A DNA stretch of 64,000 bases from assembly GCA_019009955.1 (NCBI GenBank), contig CM032228.1, forward strand, positions 103,242,001 to 103,306,000. The letters run 5' to 3'. Source of the stretch: Riptortus pedestris. Its lineage: Eukaryota > Arthropoda > Insecta > Hemiptera > Alydidae. Shown here piece by piece: positions 40,401 through 48,211 of this stretch. Position numbers and translations under genes: made by a program. A model generated the notes under the pieces. It did no database searches. It was not told the DNA's origin and saw nothing but the letters and a program-made list of their open reading frames with translations. The stretch's first letter is position 1. The number at the start of each line of letters is the position of its first letter.

Positions 40401-41929
40401 ACTATACGTCGGATCGAAACATTGTATAGAATCAATCTTATTGAAAATTAAATTTACTATAAATATTGTTATATACATTTATTCTCTATCTTGAATATTA
40501 ACCGAGGTATTTGCATTTTTATTAAATCTGGGCGGATAATGGATGAGAGTGAGTTTCCCGCCAAAAGCTAGGTCGGCCGTTTCCTTAACTATTCGACTCT
40601 CGTGAAATTTCTCTATTGTAAAACTTCACGTGGGAAATCTGCTTAGTTTACGCAGCCCCTGCGTGAAGGACTTTATCATTTGAATCAGGAAAGATTATAT
40701 AATGTGACTAACGGTTGTCCTTACATTATGCTGTAGATAGCTAAGCGCTGAGCTTTCAACTCCATCTATCTCAAAAACGGTTTGAGGTATAAAATAATTT
40801 TTTATTATTATTTATTAACGTCCACTTTTTGCCACTATGGCTAATTGAGACTGGTTATCTGCCGGTTACCACCCTTTTCTAGCCAGGGTGGAACTAAGGA
40901 ATTTATTTAATGAGTCCGTCACCAAACAAATTTCTATTGCCCTGGGCGGGAATCGAATCCGCCACTCTAGGTCTACCACGCGAGATCAAGACCAACCAAC
41001 GCTTTAACTCACACTGCCAACCTGAGCCCTGGTTCTGTTAGTGCGATTCCGCTGAAAGATAGTCCAGCCTTTTCCGTAACTGTTCGGCTCTCGTGAAATT
41101 GGTGTAAGCTTCTTCATTAACATACGCAACATTTCAGTAATTGTTTTCTTTCCCGTGAAGAACATGTCTATCTATCTGTTCAGCTCTGAGTGATTGGTTG
41201 ACCTATTTGTTTACCATTTAGAGTATTCCGTTTAGAGCTTATTAAAATTCACTGAAATATTTTTCATTACCGTTTGTATTTATTCACGGCACTGTTAAGT
41301 GTTACCAGTATGTAGATTTATCTATTGCAAAACTTCACGAGGGAAATCTGCTTAGTTTACGCAGCCCCTGCGTGACGGAATTTATATATTTTTATTTTAT
41401 GTGATTACGTGTTCCTTCAGTGGAAAACAAACGCATATTAAAATTCCACTAGACATGAACCAATAGAATCATAAAAGTCCGTCACGCAGGGGCTGCGTAA
41501 ACTAAGCAGATTTCCCACGTGAAGTTTTAGAATAGAGAAATTTCAGAATAGAGAGTCAAACAATTACGGGAACGGCCCGAACTAGCTCTTGACGGAAACT
41601 CACGACTTGACCCGAAGTTAGCCGATCTCATCTCAAAAGCTGAAAACAGAAAAATGCAAATATCTCGGTTAATATTCAAGATACAGAATGAATGTATATA
41701 ACATTCTGTATAGTAAATTAAATTTGTAATAAGATGTGTTATATATAAGTTTTCAATCCGACGTATAGTAACGGATATATTTCGAATTTTCGAAAATCCT
41801 CCCCTCTAAACCCCCCCTCTTACTGATCCGATTTCAGCCATTAACGAACTTGATCTTTATTTTTGCATAAAACGTTTAAATATCGAGTTTGGTAACGATC
41901 AAACGAAAATTGCGACCGCTAGAGCGTCG

Positions 41930-41970
<41 letters not shown>

Positions 41971-44080
41971 TATATATATATATATATATATAATTTTGAA
42001 CGGACCTCATTTTCGTCATCTCCTGGGTAGGATCGATGGACATTTGAAGAAATTTTTCGAAACTCGCGTCATGAGTACGACCTCAATAGCTGATTTCCCT
42101 TAAGGGAAATCTGCTAAAACGAAACTGATTTATTTACCCTTGCCTAAGGTTTCGGGTCTGGTAATGCTACGCCACTTGGATATGCCACGAAGGTTTTCTC
42201 AGTAATTACCTTTGAATACCAAGAGTTGCAAAAGTAACATTACTATTTTAAAGTTTCCTTCTAGGCACCACTGCCTGAGATAATTCTCTAAGTCCTTGTT
42301 CATAAAACCTTTCCAAAAATAAACAAAAAAGTATAAACTAGGTGCGGCTTTAAAAATGTTGTATTCCATAAAATTTAACGATCTCAATTTATTTAATATT
42401 CTGATGAGTACACTATTTACAATACATTCAGAATGCACAGTATAAGATTATAAAAAAAATGAATGAGCGTTAAAATTAACTCCTACTTGCAGGCTACAAA
42501 ACACCAAAATGATGACCTTCGGAACAGTGACGTTTCGTAAATAACTACAGCATAATGACTCCTCTAAAAATCAAGCTTACTTTAAATATAACTCTGAGAA
42601 ATAAATCAAAAAGAGAGATGTTTTGAAACAGAGTGGGACAAAATCATTTTTGATAATGGATGACTGACAAAGGAGATGGTTACATATCCATATTAGTTTG
42701 TATCTATGAATTTCGGATCTCCGCTTTTCAGAAATATTAACACATAATTTATATTATCCATTCACTTTAGAAGAAGTCTTTTAAATAGTTTTACATCCAC
42801 TAGGTAAAAAATGTATTCAATTATTTTTGTTTTTTTAGAAAAGAGGCATAGGATAAACAAAAGTATTAATCTCTTAGCAGGGGACAAAACAAAAGAAGTG
42901 TGATATCATCAAATTCTAATAATTTTATACCTGTACTTTTATTTTATATTTAGCAAATGTTTTTATCATTATTTATTAACATCCACTTTTTACTACTATG
43001 ACTAATTGGGACAGGTTATCTACAGTTTACCACCTATTTCTAGCCAGAGTGGGCCTAAGGATTTTATTTAATAAGTTCGTCACTAAATAAATTCCTATTG
43101 CACATGCGGGAATCGAACCCGCCATTCTAAGTTTACCATGTGAGATTAAGACCAACGCTTTAATTCACATGGCTAACCTGAGCCCCTAACACATTTGGAA
43201 AATTCGATAAAGAAAGAACAATAAAGAATAAAAGATGACGAATTACCAAATAACGAATAGTAGGTAATTTCTTCTTATTTCATTCACCATCATTGGTTTG
43301 GAATAATAATTATCTTTTATTAGTTATTCGGATAACAAATTATTCGAATACGCTCACCTCTGTTTTGAAAGAATATGATAAAAATAATAAGGCGATTTTG
43401 CACTATGAAGGGAGAATCTAGACCACATTGGAACGTTCGTCAATTCAATGCATCTGCAAGTATAATCTTTCCCAACATTTTTTCTCTAATCGTTTTTGGA
43501 GTTCTCACTCCTATTATCATCATCAGAAACATCATTTGAAGCTTTATCATCACAATCTAATCACCCTAGAATGGCGATGCACAATCTCTCAAATACCTAT
43601 ATCTTCCGATTATTATTTTTTTTTCGACTATGATAGTCTTTTTTATTCTTTTTATCATCATCATCATGAAAATCCGCCTTTTCACCCTAAAAAGCAAATT
43701 TTTGCCGTCTTCATTATCACCAATTTTGTCTTTTAAACATGGGTATTTACCCTCAAAAATAAAGATATAGAAATAAGAGTAATTTAAAGTCTTCGTTGGA
43801 ATGAACCTAAACTAAGAAACCAAAATTGAGTTTTATTTCAATGATGGAGAAAGTTTGGAAAAAAAATAATAGAATTATGTGCCTGATAATAATCAATCAA
43901 TTGCCATCTTAAGCACAAAATTCTATTTGCTTCCTTACCACTGCAACAGAATTTAATGATGTCACTTCATCTTCCAAAGAGCCTCGGGAATTGTTTGCAT
44001 CATAAAACCAGCTTCTCTCAATGTTGTATGTTATTGTTCCATTATCATTCCATGTAATATTCGTTTTTCTTTCTGTAACT
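31243..44080 (-). CDS. CD36/scavenger receptor class B family gene, seven coding exons, N-terminus not found
   Basis: This is a membrane glycoprotein of the CD36/SCARB/croquemort family; members bind lipids, lipoproteins, apoptotic cells or pheromones at the surface or in lysosomes. The exons, in transcript order, are 44080-43939, 39147-38932, 37799-37588, 35475-35184, 34675-34602, 32694-32494 and 31405-31243. All junctions are AG/GT and the phases join cleanly (0,0,2,0,2,2) into about 432 residues. Family hallmarks are NGTITYN, RNGSD, CGLINGSAGE, a six-cysteine ectodomain set (including CFCGGEC), FGAPGFVSFPHF, LEP/NTGIPLD, and a C-terminal membrane helix of about 25 residues. There are many N-glycosylation sequons. 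Complete members run about 500 residues, so roughly 80-90 N-terminal residues with the first membrane segment are missing; no exon for them was seen upstream within the window. Orthology to a named member (croquemort, SNMP, SR-BI or LIMP-2) cannot be decided here. Confidence 0.93.
32494..32694 (-). CDS. CD36-family gene, exon 6 of those recognised (C-terminal membrane helix)
   Basis: The exon is 201 bp, between acceptor CTTATTTCAG and donor GTATGA. It encodes DVPRIYIPVIWFEHKATI and then a hydrophobic helix, about VVQCFGIFFIILGIILVILA, which is the second membrane span of the family. It ends in a phase-2 split arginine. Confidence 0.93.
34195..34320. repeat. (TG)n-rich tract in an intron
   Basis: TG repeats interrupted by a duplicated block GCATGCTTATGTGTGTCTG, which occurs twice about 35 bp apart. 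It lies in the intron 34601-32695 of the receptor gene; the ORF over it is low complexity. Confidence 0.9.
34602..34675 (-). CDS. CD36-family gene, exon 5 of those recognised (short)
   Basis: This is a 74-bp exon between acceptor TTTATTTCAG and donor GTATGT. It encodes NTGIPLDVSARFQINILLSP followed by VKDIS. It completes the family motif LEP-x-TGIPL started by the previous exon and is too short for simple ORF scans. It ends in phase 2. Confidence 0.92.
35184..35475 (-). CDS. CD36-family gene, exon 4 of those recognised (cysteine cluster)
   Basis: One base plus 97 codons lie between acceptor TGTCTGTAG and donor GTAAGT. The exon opens with RSLSLSFSSEVEIEGLKGY and carries the disulfide cluster QCFCGGECSPSG...ACRFG, then APGFVSFPHFFLGD and ITLEP. 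This is the most diagnostic segment of the gene. The open frame runs on past both splice sites, but the homology stops at them. Confidence 0.95.
35930..37345 (-). mobile_element. Penelope-like element remnant with inverted 3'-region arms
   Basis: The coding core (minus strand, about 37140 to 36290) is flanked on both sides by copies of the same non-coding sequence in opposite orientation. The right arm begins TCCATCTCCTGTTCATTCTA at 37141. The left arm, read on the minus strand from about 36275, begins TCCATCTCCTGCTCATTCTA, and both continue through TGTATGTTTGATTTAAT and GAACATGTTTTA. Inverted or partial terminal copies are known for Penelope elements. It lies in the receptor-gene intron 37587-35476, in the same orientation as the gene. 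Confidence 0.75.
36290..37140 (-). pseudogene. Penelope-like reverse transcriptase with GIY-YIG endonuclease, broken
   Basis: In minus-strand order the frames read GLMMGSTISRLAAELFMDYL (RT motif, usually GLPMGSPLSP), FWGRYVDNII (the catalytic Y-V-D-D box with the second D replaced by N), LGFLDLVI, YRKPT, then SSYVGQSGRKLRCRVKEH of the GIY-YIG nuclease, then EMDLVEQIWIKMD. Penelope proteins copy RNA into DNA at the target. This copy lacks the N-terminal part of the RT and has an in-frame stop after FLGI, plus several frameshifts. It is inactive. Confidence 0.85.
37588..37799 (-). CDS. CD36-family gene, exon 3 of those recognised
   Basis: The exon has 70 codons plus two bases, between acceptor TTTCTAG and donor GTATAG. 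It encodes RNGSDTFEGTFEM, then PPPCGLINGSAGEMFPPEQ and MFSADLCR. The CG(L/M)xNGSAGE motif and the two cysteines are ectodomain hallmarks. It ends in phase 2, and the split arginine is completed by the next exon. Confidence 0.93.
38932..39147 (-). CDS. CD36-family gene, exon 2 of those recognised
   Basis: Exactly 72 codons lie between acceptor TTTTACAG and donor GTATGT. The segment starts SAANAVRYKD and contains GQKIYIRKSVGDLLFFGYSDP, which is the family's conserved region ending in a G-Y-x-D/E-P motif. Both flanking introns are phase 0. The upstream intron is about 4.8 kb and full of repeats. Confidence 0.93.
39642..40107 (+). pseudogene. Frameshifted two-part ORF, probably transposon-derived
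   Basis: An 88-codon ORF (39642-39908, starting just after a TTTCATTTCAG acceptor-like site) is followed at once, in another frame, by about 66 codons (39900-40107) reading LLGHPYVYRRYGFKRLIDML then YCLGFAAWYGN. The second part resembles a segment seen in repetitive arthropod ORFs (GS-x-LIDxLxxLGFxxSY), from memory. The frame ends at TAG formed inside the dispersed repeat starting about 40100, so that insertion cut it. It lies antisense in the receptor gene's largest intron. The family is uncertain. Confidence 0.45.
40100..40676 (-). mobile_element. Dispersed DINE/HINE-like repeat, near full length
   Basis: On the minus strand it begins AAAGTCCTTCACGCAGGGGC and runs through the conserved body. 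The internal TA/CA tract is short here. At its right end, TTAGC joins directly to TAGTGAGGTCGTACTCATGA: about 27 bases containing the terminal palindrome have been lost between two AGC copies. It interrupts the ORF described at 39642-40107. Confidence 0.85.
40799..41032 (-). repeat. tRNA-derived SINE, full length
   Basis: The minus strand starts near AGGGCTCAGGTTGGCAGTGT. The B-box is GGATTCGATTCCCGCCC (plus strand GGGCGGGAATCGAATCC). The 3' end GGACGTTAATAAATAATAAT lies at about 40800. It sits in the large receptor-gene intron. Confidence 0.85.
41090..41400 (-). repeat. Left end of a dispersed-repeat variant
   Basis: Minus strand from 41395: TCCGTCACGCAGGGGCTGCG, TAAACTAAGCAGATTTCCC, then a body unlike the main family but shared with 22790-22950 (plus strand TTACCGTTTGTATTTATT). 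It probably belongs to a second subfamily. Confidence 0.7.
41474..42119 (+). mobile_element. Dispersed DINE/HINE-like repeat, full length
   Basis: It begins AAAGTCCGTCACGCAGGGGC, GCAGATTTCCCACGTGAAGT. (TA)n at about 41932-41991. It ends with the perfect palindrome GATTTCCCTTAAGGGAAATC and TGCTAAA. This is one of the best-preserved copies and also lies in the large receptor-gene intron. Confidence 0.92.
42966..43188 (-). repeat. tRNA-derived SINE, full length
   Basis: Minus strand: GGGGCTCAGGTTAGCCATGT (A-box region), GGCGGGTTCGATTCCCGC (B box, exact consensus), a CCTTAGGCCCACTCTGG middle, and GGATGTTAATAAATAAT at the 3' end. The TTAA near the anticodon position hints at a tRNA-Leu(UAA)-like origin, but this is a guess. 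Confidence 0.88.
43939..44080 (-). CDS. CD36-family gene, first exon recognised (early ectodomain)
   Basis: The minus strand reads acceptor TTGCAG, then 1 base plus 47 codons, then donor GTAAGG. It encodes VTERKTNITWNDNGTITYNI and continues through ERSWFYD, a typical CD36 segment just after the usual GPYVY motif. It carries NIT, NGT and NNS glycosylation sequons. The entering single base shows that a further upstream exon must exist. A second AG two bases downstream leaves the acceptor slightly ambiguous. Confidence 0.9.
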
Positions 44081-44467
44081 CTGCAACAATAAGTATTATT
44101 ATTTTTAATAATTATAATGAAAACAACAAGGAACTTGTGAGCTAAATATTCTTGGCTTGATAGAAAATATATGTGTGTGTGTGTGTGTGTGTGTTTATTT
44201 ATACAAATAAATGGCTATCTCGGGGGGTCCAAATGGTGGAAGAGAAAATGTGACTTTGGTGTCTCCGAAAAACAGTGGAATGTTGACGGAAATAAATAAA
44301 AATAAATAAATATCTTTACTTGAAGGGAACAACATGTGGATAAACATGACTTGCAAGGAAAAAGGAGAGATTCTTGTGGGCATGACCAAGTACAAGTGTT
44401 CGGTCAAGGGTACAGAATCCTTACGTTGTTAGATGATGGAAGCGAGTCCTTAGACTACTGCTTAAAG
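44081..44467. other. Upstream intron or flank of the CD36-family gene
   Basis: Polypyrimidine-rich on the minus strand just before the acceptor at 44081. A (TG)n at about 44168-44192. No exon for the missing N-terminus was recognised here or further upstream. Confidence 0.5.
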
Positions 44468-44720
44468 CAGCGGTTTCCAACCCTGGGGAGGCGTCAACAA
44501 TTGCCAGGGGAGGTACAAATAAATGTAACTTAATATCATAACATAAAATTTATTTTATATTATTTATATATTTATTATATACATATATAATGTATATGTA
44601 TGTATGTGTATATGTACATGTATATTATACATGCATATTAAAATAATAATAAAATGGGGAGGCGTCAAAAAAATGTTTTCTTTCGGGGAGGCGTAGTAGC
44701 GTAAAGGTTGGAAACCACTG
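44468..44720. mobile_element. hAT MITE with perfect 8-bp duplication
   Basis: The ends CAGCGGTTTCCAACCCTGGG and AAAGGTTGGAAACCACTG are inverted repeats. Both sides carry the identical octamer GCTTAAAG (44460-44467 and 44721-44728). The body contains two GGGGAGGCGT motifs and an AT-rich middle. 253 bp, non-coding. Confidence 0.93.
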
Positions 44721-44728
44721 GCTTAAAG

Positions 44729-46252
44729 AGAACCAGGACTCAGTATCGTTCTGAACGGAGAAGGGAAGATGTATCTTAGGGATATTAAAAAACAAAAAAA
44801 AGATCTCTGGAGGAAGAAAAGGTTTGGTGAGGTGCTGCCTTAACAGCACAGATCTTGATGAGTGGCTGACCAACCACCAAAGAAACATTAAACACAATGA
44901 TGAAGACACGTGTAGATTGGCACGAGAAAGAAGGTGTAACTCATTTAAGGGCGTAAGCCAAAACGTGTGTTAACATCCACGATTGTGATTCGCCTAGGTC
45001 TATTGCTTGACCTGGTGGGAATTTTTCTTGACTACAGCCCATCAAGCAACGCCCTCTCCTCCTCTTGCTCTTCCCCGATACCTGCTCAAGTAAACAAGGC
45101 CTGTCAACAAGAGAAGGAATCAAAACACCTCCAGCTTTAGATCTGCACACATCGAATAGGTAGTAACTGTTTTCTTTCCTTTGACTACCCGACAGTCCGA
45201 CCCTCTCTTTGTCACCATCTCTCACCGAGGGCCGGTGGCAGAATTAGCTGTAAAACCTGCTCCGAAATTACAGTCGACAGGATCGGTTGCATCGAAAAAA
45301 AGATCGATTAACAGCGCATATCCTTCAAACTAAACTCATTTCACAAGTAATTGCACTAATTCATCAGTTTTAGGAATAACGTAACATCACATATAGAGTT
45401 TTAACTGTCCCGTAAATAACTATGAAAATTTGAACCAAATGTGGGAGGTGCGGGGGGGGGGATTGAGAATTTGTACTCAATAATAAATTTTATTTCGAGT
45501 ATTACAGTCAGGGTAGTACCAGTTCTAAATATTAAACCAAATTATATTAGCCAAAAAAAAAAAAACTTCACAGGATATGGAACATAAAATATATAAATAA
45601 TTGAAGCATTAAATCAGAATACACGGAAATACCTCATAAAATAATCATATAAACAAAGACATTCATAAATGAGCACCTTAAAAGCAATTACATAAAACTT
45701 AAAAGTTCTATGTTAAAGTAAATAATTAATAAATGTATACCAAAATTAAAAATAAAATTATGTTATAGTTAATAAACAGCATTTGCTAAGACCTTATTTA
45801 TTCACATTCGACAACCATCCACACACACACACACACACACGCGCACAAAATCATACACACTTGCACACGCTCACTTTTGTCTTACAGGCAACCAGGGGCC
45901 TTCAAACTCTGTAGTATATGCCAGAGATAACAATAACCAATCCCGGGGTCACATACTAAATTTCAGTTAGCGGTATAGTGGCCTAGTTTTGAGATTGCAC
46001 TTTTATTCCTTTCCTCGGTACTGACTCAGCTTCGTGACGCAATTGAGTAGCTGATTAATTAAGAATGAGCTAGCTTTATTTGGTCTGTAATGAACTTTAT
46101 TTATTTATTTTTTATGTAGAGCTCCGCAACTAAGGATACTTGGCTCCTGTGAAAGACAGTGAGTGAATAAGTGAACCTGACCATGTAGCCTCTTACCGAA
46201 GTCTTCGTAGGCCTCAGATATCTCGGTTCCGCCACGAAATTCAATATTTAAG

Positions 46253-46288
<36 letters not shown>

Positions 46289-46719
46289 CACATAATTAAT
46301 TGATTATATATATACAATCAATCTTGTTTGTATGATTAATTATTTATACAATCAATCGTGTTAAAAATTTAATTTCCTTAATTTATTATTCTATGTAATA
46401 ATAAATTAAGACCATTTTTTACTTCATTTATTCTTACATAAATTTATCTTCATTTATTATCATGCAATAATAATAAATTGTTCTTTGTAATAAAATGAGT
46501 GGAGTAAATGTTCTCAAAGGTGAGTTTTCCTCTAAATGAGTTGATTAAAATGTTGTTATTGTTATTATAAAAAGTTAGTTTGGTTGTGAAAAATGTAGAT
46601 AGTGGGCTGTATGATAACAGGAGGGTGATGTAAGCTATAAACGTATGGGAAATCTGCTAAAATGTGAAATGGAAATGATGATGAGTTTTGATGACGTCGT
46701 CTGTTGCCATCCGAGCGCT
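44729..46719. other. Upstream of the receptor exons; no gene recognised
   Basis: A less AT-rich island at about 44940-45290 carries a 94-codon minus-strand ORF (44941-45225) without recognisable domains; it could be an untranslated exon or an old element. (CA)n near 45822-45845 and (GT)n at 46257-46287. Confidence 0.45.
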
Positions 46720-46891
46720 TGTAAAATCTGCTTAGTTTACGTAGCCTATATTCCTGACTTTTAGCAAATTTCCCTAAGGAAATCAACTATTAAGATTGTA
46801 CTCATGACCCGATTTTCGTCAACTTTCCTCAAATGTCCATCGATCCCCTCAGGAGTTGACGAAAATGAGGTCCGCTCAAAATTATATATAT

Positions 46892-46930
<39 letters not shown>

Positions 46931-47125
46931 CGTGCGTGTGCGTGTTTGTGTGTGTGTGTGTGTGTGTGAATGGGTGTGTGTGTGCCAGAAATCGGACTAG
47001 TGGGAGAGGGGTTTAAAGGGGGAATTTCGAAAATATGAAATATATCCGTATTATAAGTCGGATAGAAATATTGTACGGAATCAATTTATTCAAAATTAAA
47101 TTTACTATGAATAATCTATAATATA
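46720..47125 (-). repeat. Dispersed repeats joined end to end
   Basis: Plus strand 46759 onward (TTTTAGCAAATTTCCCTAAG...) is the right end of one minus-strand copy, with (TG)n at about 46884-46985 in the TA position, running to about 47125 without a left end. Immediately before it, 46730-46758 (CTGCTTAGTTTACGTAGCCT) is the left end of another copy. The 3' end of the first thus abuts the 5' start of the second with no spacer. Confidence 0.7.
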
Positions 47126-47705
47126 AAGCCACTGTATCACCAAGTTTCGGCGAAATAGTTTCCCCAGAGCTTATCGCCGGACCGGTTTCGACGTTCGGGG
47201 TACCGTTGTTCGTAGTGGTCTACTTTTGCTCCTACATTTGCAAAATTACTAAAGGTTAAATGAATATATAAGTTCTTTACTCCCCAGAAGGAAAGATAGA
47301 AACGTATTAAGTGATAACGTGCTAGGATGGTAGAAACGTATTAATGTATGTAGGTACCTGGAAAAGTATTTCTAAGGGGGTTTCTAATGAGCGTATAAGA
47401 AATTCCTTCTTTTTTTTTTCTACAATTTTATTGAATATTATGTGTAATCAAATGTTTTTTCGAACTAGTTGTATCTAGTGATTTTCATTTCAAACAGATG
47501 ATTCTTCTTCTATATTCCGCTAGTGGCTCTCCAGCTTCTGCGCATAGACTTTCTACACGGTTAGTCAATAATGATCTGATTATTTCTGAGGGATGCATAT
47601 TAGAGCTGCTTGATGTGTGCAATAGAAACTAAGCAGAGGAAATCCACTCGATGTATGATACACCACTACCATATATTCTCTATTTCTAAGTAAAAATCAC
47701 GAGCA
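47126..47705. other. Intergenic, nothing recognised
   Basis: A short CG-containing stretch near 47150-47215 (GCCGGACCGGTTTCGACG) stands out from the AT-rich background. No gene supported. Confidence 0.5.
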
Positions 47706-47950
47706 ATTCAAGAAAGCACGAATAACTCGCTTAATATTTGAGTTACCAAACCGTATACAACAACAGTTGTACAACATCAGTAGTTTCACATGATTGGTTC
47801 TATAACATTTTTCGATCCAACTCATAACAACGGAGATCATTTGAATTTTCAAATTTCTTCTCACTTTGCACCCCCTCCCCTAATCCTGGCGTGATATCAG
47901 TCATTCACAAATATGACTTTTAGACTGGATGTAAAAAATAGTTCATGCGT
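47706..47950 (+). repeat. Diverged relative of the dispersed repeat (subfamily B)
   Basis: AATAACTCGCTTAATATTTG, GATTGGTTCTATAACATTTT, TCGATCCAACTCATAACAAC and GGAGATCATTTGAATTTTC follow the same order as the main family body but with many differences. Similar copies lie at 59190-59420, 59690-59870 and 60720-60890. Confidence 0.6.
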
Positions 47951-48211
47951 TCACAAATCATTCTAGAAGAAAACAGGGCTATTTTGTACATTCAGATTGA
48001 TTCGTTCATCTACCACTCAGCTTCCCTGGAAGAATGGCCTTTAGTGTTGACTGAAATGGTTAAACATCGAGTATGGTATAGATCAAATAAAAACTTTCGA
48101 GTGAAGAAATAAATTAAGTATTCACACAACCTATTTGCATGTTTCCCATCTAGTAAAGATCTGTTGAAAACATTTGGTAATTAATCATGGAATTAGTATT
48201 TTCATGATATA

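Noticed and set aside
42966..43188. A genuine tRNA gene on the minus strand
   Set aside because: The B box is exact, but the stems do not form a proper cloverleaf and the segment continues into a repeated 3' tail found at several loci, so it is a SINE.
43428..43736. 102-codon plus-strand ORF
   Set aside because: Histidine- and phenylalanine-rich translation of (ATC)n and T-rich sequence, in the receptor gene's large intron, with no domain.
44941..45225. 94-codon ORF as the missing N-terminal exon of the CD36-family gene
   Set aside because: It has no hydrophobic segment and none of the family's N-terminal motifs (W-x-x-P-P-x-P, F-x-N-x-T-N, GPYVY).
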